Shown piece after piece: positions 54,389 to 63,732 of a stretch of 64,000 nucleotides of DNA (position 1 is the first letter of the stretch; each line of letters begins with the position of its first letter). The notes beneath the pieces are model-generated. The model saw only the letters and a list, made by a program, of their open reading frames with translations, did no database searches and was not told the origin of the DNA. The DNA is from Collinsella sp. UBA6357 (GTDB lineage: Bacteria; Actinomycetota; Coriobacteriia; Coriobacteriales; Coriobacteriaceae): contig DJRP01000030.1 of NCBI GenBank assembly GCA_002437815.1, positions 29,154 through 93,153 of the forward strand. Reading direction: 5' to 3'. The position numbers were made by a program, and so were the translations under genes.

Positions 54389-57013
54389 CTATTCTTGGAC
54401 CTTCAGGGCCTCCGCCAGCGGCACGCGCCTGATGGCGCGGGTATGCAGGACCGCCACGACCAGGTAGGTCGCAAAGCCGATGGCAACGCACTCGAGCATG
54501 GCGATGCTCGGCACATAAATCTCGATGTTGCCGTTATAGGACAGCAGCATGGAGCGGAAGATCGCGGTGAGGCTGCAGATAATCACCGGCAGGCTCAGCA
54601 CGAGCGAAACCGCCACCACGAGCGTGATCGAGCGAACATACAGGCGCGAGATCTCGCGATCGCGATAGCCGAAGATCTTCATGTAGCTGATCGAGCGCGC
54701 GGAATGGTCGATGACGGCCTTGGTGAGCAGGTACATGAAGATCAAGAAGATCGTCACCGCAAGACCCACCATGAGCCCAATCAGATCGCTCATCATGCCG
54801 ACGAACTGCTCACCGATCGCATCCATGTCATCGGGCGTGAGGTCGCTCGCAAAGTAGCGCGCATCGAGGTCGAGCGCCTTGTTGCTCGCGTAGGCGTTGA
54901 AGTAGTCCGCATCGTTGCCAAAGAACTTGTTGAAGTCGGTCAGACTCATATAGATGTTCATATCCGACTTGGTGCCCCAGGTGGCGTCCTCGCCCCCATA
55001 GGTCACCGTATAGGTCTTGTCCTCATACTTGTCATAGAGCTTGAGCGCATCTCCCGCAGCGAAGCCAAACTTGTCGACCAGGCCGCCACCGAGCACCACG
55101 CGCCCGTCACCCACGTCCAAATCGCGCCAGTAGCGCGAATCCTCGGCCACGCCATACACCGTGATGGACTCAGTGCCACGATCCTCACCGCGATCGTAAT
55201 CGAGCGAATAGACCGCGTACTTCTCGGCCTGGTCGATTTTGGCCTCGCCGTTATCGATCGTGTTGACCGGATGCACGTCTTCGTCATCCACGTCAAGATC
55301 CTCAACCTTTTTGAGCAGGTCGAGCGTATCGTCGCGGCTCATGCCCAGATCGGTCGCAATCGCATCGACCTTGTCGTAAAAGCCCTGCTGCGCCGCCTGC
55401 ATACGCGAGGCGGCCTCGACCGTGGGGCCCTGTTTGAGCGCGGCGACGGCATCCTCGAGCTCTTCGGCTGTATCCTCTACGGCGGAGGTTTTGGCCGGAT
55501 CGGCATCGAGCAGCGTGTCGGCCGCGGCCCATGCCGCGCGTTCATCATCGGTGCCTTCGAGCTCGAGCGGGCTCTTGAGCGTGTACTGGTGCTCGGCCAC
55601 GAGCGTGTTGTGCAGGTTGTCGGCGTAGTGGGTCATGGTCGGCAGGATCGCCAGGCCAAAGAGCAGCAGCAGCGAGGCGAAGGCGATGCCCAGAAACAGC
55701 GTGGCGAAGTTGCCCAGGTTGCGCAGAAACACGCGCAGGCGGAAGCGTGCCGTGAAGCTCAGGCCCTCGGGCAAGTCGAAGCCGCGCTTGGTACCGGCGC
55801 GACCCGAAGTCTCGTGGCGCAGGAACTGCAACGGCGTAAGGTTCATCTTGCGCAGCAGGCCGAGCAGCGTGATCGCCACGAGTACCACCACCGGAACGAC
55901 CGTCGTGATGACGAAGACGCCCCAATCCCAGCTCACGTAGAACGGCGGCAGACTGTACGAACCGTAGTAGAGGTTGCGCATGGGCTCGGTGAACACCGCC
56001 ACACCCAAGGCGCTTCCCACCACGGCGGCCGTAACGCCCACGATCGTCGGCAGCGCCAGGTAGTGCACCACGAGTTCGCGACGGCGGTAACCGCTCGCCA
56101 GCAGGGTACCGATCACGGCGCTCTCCTCCTCGATGGTGGCGGTGGTGAGCACCACGAAGACAAAGGCCATGATGGCGATGATAATCTCGAGCAACGCGGT
56201 CCACATGGCCGAGTCGCCCTTGACGTCGTCGGCGGCATAGCCGATGCCCTGGTTGGCGCTCGCATCGGTAAGATCGGTCACGCGTGCATCGGCTTTATCG
56301 AGGGCCTTCACCATGTCCTTCTCGATATCGGTGCGCTTGGCAACCGAAGGGTTGCCCGCAAAGCTGAACGAATAGACGTACGCGGGCGCGGCCCCGGCGG
56401 CCTGCAGCGCCGCAAAGCCATCGTCCGTCAGCTCGCCGACGCCATAGGTGATGGTATTGACGGTAAAGTCGGAATTGTTGAGGAACAGCGCTTGGCTGTC
56501 GGACTGGGTCATGATGCCGACGATCTTGTAGGTGCGACCATGGAGCTTGACCTTGTCGCCCAGGCCCAAGTCATTGTTGGTCGCGAAAACGCGGTCGACG
56601 GCGAGCTCGTCGGCGGTCTTGGGCTTGCGGCCCTGCGCGTAGGCCGAAAGATCGATCTCCTCGGTCATGGCGCGCACGCGCAGGGTGCGCTTGGTGCCGT
56701 CATCACCATGTGCCTTGGTGAAGGCGGCGTCGATCGAAAAGTTGGGATAGACCTTCACTTTGTGGCCGGCGTCCTCGGCGGCATCGCGGGCGGCATCGAG
56801 CTGCGCCTCGGTGGCCTCGAAACTCGTGGTAAAGCGGCCGTCCTCGATGGCGTATTCGCTCCCCATGTCCTCGATGATCACGCTGATCGAATGCGCCGCG
56901 AGCAGAAAGCCCGAAGTGAGCGCGATGGAGACGGCCATCAGTAAAAAGATGGCGAGATACTTGCCAAGATTGTGTTTGAGTTCGCGCGAAAAGCGCTTGG
57001 AAAGCGGACTCAT
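54389..57013 (-). CDS. FtsX/MacB-type ABC transporter permease
   Basis: An 874-residue membrane protein with an N-terminal TM (KYLAIFLLMAVSIALTSGFLLAAHS, residues 17-41), a large extracytoplasmic MacB-like domain with a helical, Ala-rich insert (about 45-225), three TM helices at about 270-390, a second extracytoplasmic domain (about 440-720) and three more TM helices at 735-860 with ISYMKIFGYRDREISRLYVRS. This is the two-FtsX-domain layout of large permeases that export lipids, peptides or antibiotics together with a single ATPase. ATG 57011-57013. Six bases separate it from the ATPase gene, so they form an operon. Confidence 0.92.
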   Translation of the reverse strand: MSPLSKRFSRELKHNLGKYLAIFLLMAVSIALTSGFLLAAHSISVIIEDMGSEYAIEDGRFTTSFEATEAQLDAARDAAEDAGHKVKVYPNFSIDAAFTKAHGDDGTKRTLRVRAMTEEIDLSAYAQGRKPKTADELAVDRVFATNNDLGLGDKVKLHGRTYKIVGIMTQSDSQALFLNNSDFTVNTITYGVGELTDDGFAALQAAGAAPAYVYSFSFAGNPSVAKRTDIEKDMVKALDKADARVTDLTDASANQGIGYAADDVKGDSAMWTALLEIIIAIMAFVFVVLTTATIEEESAVIGTLLASGYRRRELVVHYLALPTIVGVTAAVVGSALGVAVFTEPMRNLYYGSYSLPPFYVSWDWGVFVITTVVPVVVLVAITLLGLLRKMNLTPLQFLRHETSGRAGTKRGFDLPEGLSFTARFRLRVFLRNLGNFATLFLGIAFASLLLLFGLAILPTMTHYADNLHNTLVAEHQYTLKSPLELEGTDDERAAWAAADTLLDADPAKTSAVEDTAEELEDAVAALKQGPTVEAASRMQAAQQGFYDKVDAIATDLGMSRDDTLDLLKKVEDLDVDDEDVHPVNTIDNGEAKIDQAEKYAVYSLDYDRGEDRGTESITVYGVAEDSRYWRDLDVGDGRVVLGGGLVDKFGFAAGDALKLYDKYEDKTYTVTYGGEDATWGTKSDMNIYMSLTDFNKFFGNDADYFNAYASNKALDLDARYFASDLTPDDMDAIGEQFVGMMSDLIGLMVGLAVTIFLIFMYLLTKAVIDHSARSISYMKIFGYRDREISRLYVRSITLVVAVSLVLSLPVIICSLTAIFRSMLLSYNGNIEIYVPSIAMLECVAIGFATYLVVAVLHTRAIRRVPLAEALKVQE

Positions 57014-57019
57014 GGCGGC

Positions 57020-57733
57020 CTACCAGGTGAGCTCGGCCGCGGCGAGCGGGTGCTCGTTGACCTCGTCGGCGGCGATATGGCCGTCGCGCAGGCGCAGCAC
57101 GCGGTGAGCCATCTGGGCGATGGCGGCGTTGTGCGTCACGATCACGATGGTGCAGCCGTAGTCGCGGTTGACCTGCTCCATGAGAGCGAGGATCTCCTTG
57201 GATGTCTTGTAGTCGAGGGCGCCCGTGGGCTCGTCGCACAGAAGCAGCCCCGGGTTCTTGACGAGCGCGCGGCCGATGGCGCAGCGCTGTTGCTGGCCGC
57301 CGGAGACCTGGCGCGGGAACTTGTTGCGATGCTCGTAGAGCCCGAGCGAGCGCAGCAGGTCGTCGATCGGGAGCGGGTTTTTGGAGAGATACGCCGTGAC
57401 CTCGATATTCTCCTTGATGGTAAGATCGGGCACGAGGTTGTAGAACTGGAAGACGAAGCCCAACTCGCGGCGACGGTACTCGCCCACCTCGCCGGGCTTG
57501 AGAGACGTGAGCTCGCAACCGTCCACGGAGATGCTGCCGCCGTCGGCGTTCTCGAGCCCGCCGATCAGGTTGAGGAACGTCGATTTGCCCGAGCCCGAGG
57601 GGCCGAGCATCACGCAGATTTCCCCCTTGCCGATCGAAGCGTCGACGCCATCGAGCACGGCAAGGCGCGCCTCTCCATCTCCATAATGCTTGATAAGGTT
57701 TCGGACGCAGACGTAAGGCTCGTGCGTTGCCAT
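57020..57733 (-). CDS. ABC transporter ATP-binding protein
   Basis: A 237-residue ATPase of the MacB/LolD class. Walker A GPSGSGKS (about residue 42), Q-loop VFQFYNLVP near 92, signature VSGGQQQR (about 146), Walker [13 protein letters not shown] (about 168), H-loop VTHN near 199. The ATG at 57731-57733 has GGGGG six bases upstream; a TTG four codons earlier is less likely. It forms a two-gene operon with the permease. The promoter overlaps a long dyad (57744-57799), so expression is probably repressor-controlled, by a factor not in this window. Confidence 0.95.
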   Translation of the reverse strand: MATHEPYVCVRNLIKHYGDGEARLAVLDGVDASIGKGEICVMLGPSGSGKSTFLNLIGGLENADGGSISVDGCELTSLKPGEVGEYRRRELGFVFQFYNLVPDLTIKENIEVTAYLSKNPLPIDDLLRSLGLYEHRNKFPRQVSGGQQQRCAIGRALVKNPGLLLCDEPTGALDYKTSKEILALMEQVNRDYGCTIVIVTHNAAIAQMAHRVLRLRDGHIAADEVNEHPLAAAELTW

Positions 57734-57743
57734 GTCATCCCCC

Positions 57744-57799
57744 AACAGTTAACCGAACGTTACTTATGTTCTTCTTATAGTAACCCATGGATAACTGTT
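57744..57799. promoter_or_regulatory. Extended dyad in the ABC transporter promoter
   Basis: Two nested inverted repeats share one centre (57771.5): outer AACAGTTA/TAACTGTT (57744-57751, 57792-57799) and inner GTTACT/AGTAAC (57759-57764, 57779-57784). A TATAAG -10-like box on the minus strand lies in the inner dyad. This is the layout of a repressor operator (TetR/PadR/MarR type); the binder is unknown. Confidence 0.65.
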
Positions 57800-57804
57800 T
57801 GAGA

Positions 57805-57888
57805 CCTGCAATTGGGGACGTAGCAAAACAGCAGGTTCGGTAGCAACCGCTCCAAAACCTGCTGTTTTGCTACGTCCCCAATTGCAGG
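57805..57888. repeat. Long inverted-repeat element, family 1 (copy E)
   Basis: Perfect 33-bp arms (57805-57837, 57856-57888), 18-base loop. Outer CCTGCAATTGGGGACGTAGC as in copies B and C; inner AAAACAGCAGGTT shared with copy D. It lies between the adhesin gene's hairpin and the ABC operon promoter. Confidence 0.93.
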
Positions 57889-57898
57889 AGCAGGGGCA

Positions 57899-57927
57899 GG
57901 GGCAACGGGTCCGTGCTCCGTTGCCCC
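57899..57927 (-). terminator. Hairpin after the adhesin gene
   Basis: GGGGCAACGG / CCGTTGCCCC (57899-57908, 57918-57927) with a 9-base loop, 16 bases past the adhesin stop codon. It has no T-run, so it may act as an mRNA 3' stabiliser or a weak terminator. Confidence 0.5.
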
Positions 57928-57942
57928 TGGATATACGGGCCG

Positions 57943-60900
57943 TTAGCTACGGTGACGCGTCCAGACGATCAGGCTTGCGCCGATAGCGGCAAGGATCCCT
58001 GCCAGGACCAGCGCTCCTGCAGTCTGGTCTCCCGTGGCCGGAAGCAGGCCCCTGACGTGCGTTACGAACTTGTTGACGTTCTTGATGACAACGGGCGAAA
58101 GGCTGGGAGTCCTAAGAATCCCAGGCTCGTCAGGCTTGCCGGGGGTCTTGGGCTCTTCGGGCGTCTTGTACGTGTTGTGGAACACGATGCCTTCGCTGCC
58201 CTGGGTCTCGGTCTTATAGGAAACCTTGGCCGTCAGGTAGCCCTCGCCATCGTCGGTCACCTCGACGCTTGCGGTGTAGACGCATCGGTCGTAGGTCATG
58301 CCGCTCTCATCGCCCGCAATCTCGGCGATGGTGTAGACATGCGTTCCCGCCTCGGCGAAGGTGAACGCGCCGAAGTCGATCGCACCCGTGGCGCTGTTGG
58401 ATACGGTGCGCTCCGTTCCGTCGTCCCCGTTGAGGATAAACACGAACTCGCCGCGCTTGATCGTACAGCCCTCGAGTACCTTGATGGCACCGAGCTTGAC
58501 CGTCACGGGTTTGGCCTCGTAGGTATTGCTGAACACGGCGGCATCGGCGCCCCTGAGCACATGTTTCACGTCGAGCATGCCATCGCCCCTATCCGTAACG
58601 ACGGTCTCGACGGTGTAGGTCGTGCCGTCATAGGTCACGCCCTTGTAGACACCGGATGCATTGGGAATCACCTCGCGCAGCGTGTAGGTATGCGTACCGG
58701 GCTCGGTGTAGACGACGGGGCTCATGCTAATCGCACCCGCGGCATCGTTCGAACCGGTGGCGACCACCGCGCCGTCCTCGATGAGCTCGAAGGAGAACTC
58801 GCCGTCGGCGAGGTCGCGTCCCGCAAGCTGCTTGGTCGCCGTGATCTGGTCGGTCACGCTCGATGAGGTCGGCTCCACGCTGTAGACGTTGGTGAACGTG
58901 AAGGCCGTGCCCTGCCCAGGCTCGCGGGTGACGGAGAGCCTGCCGTCGCCGCTGTCGGTCACGGTGTAGCTCACGGTGCGTGTCGTCTGCGCATCGTTGG
59001 TCACGCCGGGAACCTCACCCGCTTCGGTAATGGTGTAGACGAAGGTATGGCTGCGAACGGGCGCGGGGACAGGGTCGAGCTCCCCATCGGCGGCAGACAG
59101 GACCTCCGCCTCATCCGTCGCGCCCAGCGCGGCGTTGAGATCGTCGAGCGCAAAGGTGATCTTGCCGAAGCTCACGTTGCCGGAGGCGTCGTTGCTCACG
59201 GACGTGCGCTCGGGCATGGGGGCGCCCTCTTCACCGGCCACGGTGAAGGTGAACTTGCCCGCGATGTCGGACGGGGCAAGCCCGGGAGCCGCCTTGAGTA
59301 CCTTGGTGCCCGCGAGTTCGGCTTCGACGGACGTCGCGTCGTATGTGTTCTCGAACGCAGGGACCTCGCCGCCGTAGTCGGGCGTGGCGGTCAGGGTGCC
59401 GTCGCCGTTATCGACCACCACGACCTTGAAGCCGAAGCTCTCCTTCTCGGCGGTAATGCCCTTCTCGGCGAGCAGGCCGGTGTACTCGAAGGCCGTGTAG
59501 TTGATAGTCCAGGCAAGGTGACCGCCCGCATCGGTGCGCAGGGCGCGACCGGTACTCACCAGATCGGCCAGCATCTGGGTGCTGTAGTGCAGGGTGCCGA
59601 AGCTCACCTGCCCGTTGATGTTGGAGCACACGGTACCCCCTATGGCTTCGGTCTCGCCCGCATAGGCGATGCCGAAGAAGAACTCACCGTCGACCATATC
59701 GCGGCCGTCCAGCGTCTTGGTGGCAACCACCTGCGCACCGGTGCCGCCAGGCGCATCGGTCGTCGCGGAGTAGCTGTTGACGAACGGCACCACGGCGCGC
59801 TCGGCCGTCTGCTTGCCGGACGTGTAGGTGGTGACGAGCGTGCCCGATGCTCCACCGGAAACCGTCGTGGTCGCGGTGAGCGTGCCATCACCGTTGTCAG
59901 CCACCGAGATCGTCACCGTTCGCACAGCGTCATCGTAGGTGTAGCCCGCCTTGCCGTCGTTAACCTCGGCCACGGCATAGCTGAAGGTCTTGCCGGCATC
60001 TGCCTGCGTAAACTCGACCGAGCGTCCGCCCAGCACATCGATCAGGCCAACCGTGCCCTCGGCAGTCGCCGGGGACGCAAAGGTGTTGGGGCCGGCCTCC
60101 AGGCCGAGCGCCGCGGCCGAAGCCTCGTCGACGGGCGTCACCGTGAACCTGAACTGCCCAGCCGCCATGGGGCGTCCGGAGAGCGTCTTGGAGATGCTCA
60201 GGCCACCCATCGCGCCGTAGTCGAGCACGCTGCGGTAGGAGTTGGTGAACGTGGAGGCGCTCACCGTGGGCGCGGCGGCGGTGAGGTTACCCTCGCCGTC
60301 CTCGGTCACGGTCACGGTCGCCGTGGCGCCATGGCTATCGTAGGCAATGCCCGCAATGTCGCCCGCGACCTCACGGATCTGGTACTTGTAGGTTCCCGCC
60401 GCGGTAAAGCGAATCTTGCCAAAGCGCACAGGAGCCGTGCCGTTGCGGGCATCGCGGCCCCAGACCGAGACCAGGGCCTGGACGGGCAGGGGCGTGTTTT
60501 CGGGCGATCCTTCGGCCGCGGAGATCTCAAAGTCGAAGCGCTCGTCATCGGCCCAATCGCGACCGACAAGCTGCTTGGTCAGACCGAAGTCGACCTCGGT
60601 CTCGAGCGGGACCACGCGATACTCGTTCTTGAACACTGCCGTATCGGAGCCCTTGAGCGCATGCTTCACACTGAGCGCGCCGTCGCCGTTGTCGGTCACG
60701 GTGGTCTCGACGGTGTAGGTCGCATCGTCGTAGGTCACGCCGCGGCTCACGGTGCCGCCGTCGACCTCACGCAGCGTATACGTATGCTTACCGGGCTTAT
60801 CGTACGTAACGGGGCTCATCGTGATCGTGCCGTCAGCGGCGTTGTTGCCGGTGGCGACCACCTTGGCATCGTCGCCCTTGCCCTCGACGAGCTCGAAGGA

Positions 60901-63732
60901 GAACTCACCGTCGCGCAGGTCGCGTCCTGCAAGCTGTTTGGTCACCGCGACCTGGTCGGTCACACGGGACTCGGCCGGTTTTACGTCATAGGTGTTAGTG
61001 AACGTGAACGAGATGTCCGCCTCGGGGTCGCGCGTCACGCTGAGGTCACCCTTGCCGTTATCGCTCACGGTAAACTTGACCTGGCGCGTCGTCTGAGCAT
61101 CGTTGGTCACACCGGGCACCTCGCCCGTCTCGGCAATGGTGTAGGTAAACGTATGCTCGCGCTTGCCGCCCTCGCTGCCGAGTACACGGTTGAGGTCGTC
61201 GAGCGTGAAGGTGATCTGCCCAAAGTCGACACCGCCGTTCGCGTCGTTAGCCACGCTCGTGCGCTCAGGCATCGGCGCACCGTCCTCGCCAGACACGGTG
61301 AACGTGAACTGGCCGGCGATATCAGGCGGAGTCAGGCCGTCCGCCGCCTCGAGCTCCTTAGATCCCTCGAGCTCGATTGATTCGTTATCGGTCCTGTACT
61401 CGTTCTTGAACGTGTTGCCGAGCTCACCGTAGTCGGCTGTCGCCGCCAGCGTGCCGTCACCGTTGTCGACCACGGTCACCGTGACCTCAAGCTTGCCGAG
61501 CGCAGCGCTGACGCCCGACGGGAGCTTGCCGGTTTCCTCAGCTGCCACGTACTTGATGGTCCAGCCGCGCTTGCCGTCCTCGGTGGCACCGAGCGTCGCA
61601 CGGCCGCTGCGGACGAGCTCGGGCAGAGAGGTCCAGCCGTCCTTCGCCTTGGCGGCCGTCGTGAACTTGATCGGGGCAAACGTCACCTTGCCGTCCTTAT
61701 TCTTGGCGGAGTCGAAGGGCTTGTTCGCCTTGGCATAGCCCAGACCGAACGTGAACTCGCCGTCGGCCATCGCGCGACCGGTCAGCGTCTTGTTCGCACT
61801 TATGACGAGCGCGCCGTCGGCCGGCGTCTCCGCCGTGTAGGTATTGGTGAACACGGGGCTCTCGATCGGCTTCACGGTGGCGTGCAGCGCGCCCGCAGCG
61901 TCGATCGTGACCTCAACCGTCACCGTGACGGCGTTGTCACTATATGTGATACCCTCGTGGGTGTTGCCGCCCTTGAGCTCCCAGACCTTATATACGTACG
62001 TACCGGGCCTGGAGAAGGTAAAACTGCCAAAGTCGATCTTCGCTGCGCCGGCCTCGTCTGCATCGGCCTTGGTCACCGTGGTTGAGCCCTGCAGCCGATC
62101 CACACCCTCGAGGTCACTCGACTTTGCCGCGTCAAGCTCCAAGTTAAACGTGAACCCGTCCGCGTCCGTCCAATCGCGACCCGCGAGCACCTTGGTCAGG
62201 CCAAAGGCGGCCTTGGTATCAAGCGTGACCGACGTGGTGCCCAGACTGAAAGCGATCTTGCCGTTGTTGCCCAGATGGGACTGGACATGCGTGGCGTTCT
62301 TGGTGGCATCGGTCTTGTTCCAGCGCGGGTTGAGCACGTCGCGGGCCGTGGCGGTTTTATTACCGCCCACTGCGTCCTTCTCGGTATGGAGTTGGTCGAT
62401 ATAGGCCAGACGCGCGATACCCTTGGTGAAGTAGTATCCGGTGCCATCCGCCTTCAGCGCGCCGTCGAATTGCGCCGCCATCTCGCCCGGGAACGAGACG
62501 ACGCGGTGGCTGTCAACCGGTTTGCCGTCGGCACCCTTGGCAACGAACTCGTCCTTGTAGTAATAGATCACACCAGGATCGAGCGCCTTGACCGCACGCT
62601 CCGTACAGGCCTCGTCCGTATAGATCGGCGTGTCCTTTTGGAAGTAGTAATAGCTGTTGGTATCGGCCGGTTCAAACGCGGCGACGGTGTCGCCCAGCTC
62701 GCCGCCCGACCATTTGTTTGCCAGGAAATACACCGTGTTGGATTCAAGATTACGATGGCCCTCGATGTAATCGGCCAGGCCCTTGACCTCGCCCGGCGTA
62801 AAGAGATTCTGACGCGCGATATCCTTGACGCTCGAGGTATAGACCACGCGGATCGGCGACACGCTGCCGATAGCCTCGACCGCAAAGGTGCCCTTGGCCT
62901 TGTCGACCTTGTACTCGCGCAACGGAATGAGCGCCGCCGGGATCTTGACCGTCACCTTGTCGCCCCGCTGTGGCCTGTCCGAACCCGCGCGCTCAACGGT
63001 GATGACGAGGTCTGCGGCCTTGCCGCCAAAGGTGTAGGTATCGGTGTTGCCCTTGGTCGTTTTCTTCGCGGCGTCAAACGCTGCGTCATCGATCTCGGCG
63101 CTTGTGAAGCCGTCGACCTGCATGAAGTCGCCGAGTTCATCGGTAAAGGTGATGTGGCCGTCTTTGGTCTCGTAGCCGTCCCTGGTCTCGGTGGGATAGC
63201 CCGAGCCGCTCGTGATGGCCTGGGAGATGCCCTCGAAGACCTTCTTGAGCTCATCGGCATTGGTCGCGGACTTGTAGTAATCCGAGTTCTCCGCGCGGGA
63301 CCCGAAGCTCCAGGCGTAATCAGCCCACTCGCCCCAGCCGGATCGGTCGTACGTCGCTTGCGGGTAGTTGCTGCTCACAGCCTGCATGAACTTGTTCTCG
63401 TCGGTCGTGCGGGTGTTCGCGACGTCAGCGCTCGGATCGGCACCGCTAAAGATGCCGATCGTATAAACGATGGCGCCGTCATCCTTCATGGCCTTTACCG
63501 ACGCAATAGCCGGGCTTGCCACATTTGACTCGAATTTTTGCTGACTCGTCGGCGTGCCATCGGTAAAGAACACGACGATCTTCTGGGCGTCCGCGCGCTT
63601 CGAGGCGCAGCGCTCGTCGCCTGCAACTTTCATGCCGTTATCGGCGCGCGTGGCACCGGCCGGCTCGATGGAATTAACCGTGTCCTTGAACGTATCGGCG
63701 GTATCGTCCGTGCAGGCGCCGGACGCTTTCAT
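57943..63732 (-). CDS. LPxTG-anchored adhesin/pilin body with ten Spy0128-like repeats
   Basis: The main reading frame of a giant surface protein, 1929 residues in this frame. It begins within the von Willebrand A domain (IVVFFTDGTP), continues with a beta-rich segment, then carries about ten FctA/Spy0128-like pilin domains (about residues 508-1870), each starting with a K-x-L-x-GR..-DGEF-x-F pattern and ending in F-x-N-x-Y, the arrangement used for internal isopeptide bonds in gut and streptococcal pilins. Cell-wall sorting signal LLPATG plus hydrophobic tail and RHRS end the protein. The true N-terminus lies upstream in another frame and beyond the window (see 63729-64000); the start at 63732 is not the real one. 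It should be sortase-anchored and act as an adhesin or pilus tip. Confidence 0.85.
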   Translation of the reverse strand: MKASGACTDDTADTFKDTVNSIEPAGATRADNGMKVAGDERCASKRADAQKIVVFFTDGTPTSQQKFESNVASPAIASVKAMKDDGAIVYTIGIFSGADPSADVANTRTTDENKFMQAVSSNYPQATYDRSGWGEWADYAWSFGSRAENSDYYKSATNADELKKVFEGISQAITSGSGYPTETRDGYETKDGHITFTDELGDFMQVDGFTSAEIDDAAFDAAKKTTKGNTDTYTFGGKAADLVITVERAGSDRPQRGDKVTVKIPAALIPLREYKVDKAKGTFAVEAIGSVSPIRVVYTSSVKDIARQNLFTPGEVKGLADYIEGHRNLESNTVYFLANKWSGGELGDTVAAFEPADTNSYYYFQKDTPIYTDEACTERAVKALDPGVIYYYKDEFVAKGADGKPVDSHRVVSFPGEMAAQFDGALKADGTGYYFTKGIARLAYIDQLHTEKDAVGGNKTATARDVLNPRWNKTDATKNATHVQSHLGNNGKIAFSLGTTSVTLDTKAAFGLTKVLAGRDWTDADGFTFNLELDAAKSSDLEGVDRLQGSTTVTKADADEAGAAKIDFGSFTFSRPGTYVYKVWELKGGNTHEGITYSDNAVTVTVEVTIDAAGALHATVKPIESPVFTNTYTAETPADGALVISANKTLTGRAMADGEFTFGLGYAKANKPFDSAKNKDGKVTFAPIKFTTAAKAKDGWTSLPELVRSGRATLGATEDGKRGWTIKYVAAEETGKLPSGVSAALGKLEVTVTVVDNGDGTLAATADYGELGNTFKNEYRTDNESIELEGSKELEAADGLTPPDIAGQFTFTVSGEDGAPMPERTSVANDANGGVDFGQITFTLDDLNRVLGSEGGKREHTFTYTIAETGEVPGVTNDAQTTRQVKFTVSDNGKGDLSVTRDPEADISFTFTNTYDVKPAESRVTDQVAVTKQLAGRDLRDGEFSFELVEGKGDDAKVVATGNNAADGTITMSPVTYDKPGKHTYTLREVDGGTVSRGVTYDDATYTVETTVTDNGDGALSVKHALKGSDTAVFKNEYRVVPLETEVDFGLTKQLVGRDWADDERFDFEISAAEGSPENTPLPVQALVSVWGRDARNGTAPVRFGKIRFTAAGTYKYQIREVAGDIAGIAYDSHGATATVTVTEDGEGNLTAAAPTVSASTFTNSYRSVLDYGAMGGLSISKTLSGRPMAAGQFRFTVTPVDEASAAALGLEAGPNTFASPATAEGTVGLIDVLGGRSVEFTQADAGKTFSYAVAEVNDGKAGYTYDDAVRTVTISVADNGDGTLTATTTVSGGASGTLVTTYTSGKQTAERAVVPFVNSYSATTDAPGGTGAQVVATKTLDGRDMVDGEFFFGIAYAGETEAIGGTVCSNINGQVSFGTLHYSTQMLADLVSTGRALRTDAGGHLAWTINYTAFEYTGLLAEKGITAEKESFGFKVVVVDNGDGTLTATPDYGGEVPAFENTYDATSVEAELAGTKVLKAAPGLAPSDIAGKFTFTVAGEEGAPMPERTSVSNDASGNVSFGKITFALDDLNAALGATDEAEVLSAADGELDPVPAPVRSHTFVYTITEAGEVPGVTNDAQTTRTVSYTVTDSGDGRLSVTREPGQGTAFTFTNVYSVEPTSSSVTDQITATKQLAGRDLADGEFSFELIEDGAVVATGSNDAAGAISMSPVVYTEPGTHTYTLREVIPNASGVYKGVTYDGTTYTVETVVTDRGDGMLDVKHVLRGADAAVFSNTYEAKPVTVKLGAIKVLEGCTIKRGEFVFILNGDDGTERTVSNSATGAIDFGAFTFAEAGTHVYTIAEIAGDESGMTYDRCVYTASVEVTDDGEGYLTAKVSYKTETQGSEGIVFHNTYKTPEEPKTPGKPDEPGILRTPSLSPVVIKNVNKFVTHVRGLLPATGDQTAGALVLAGILAAIGASLIVWTRHRS

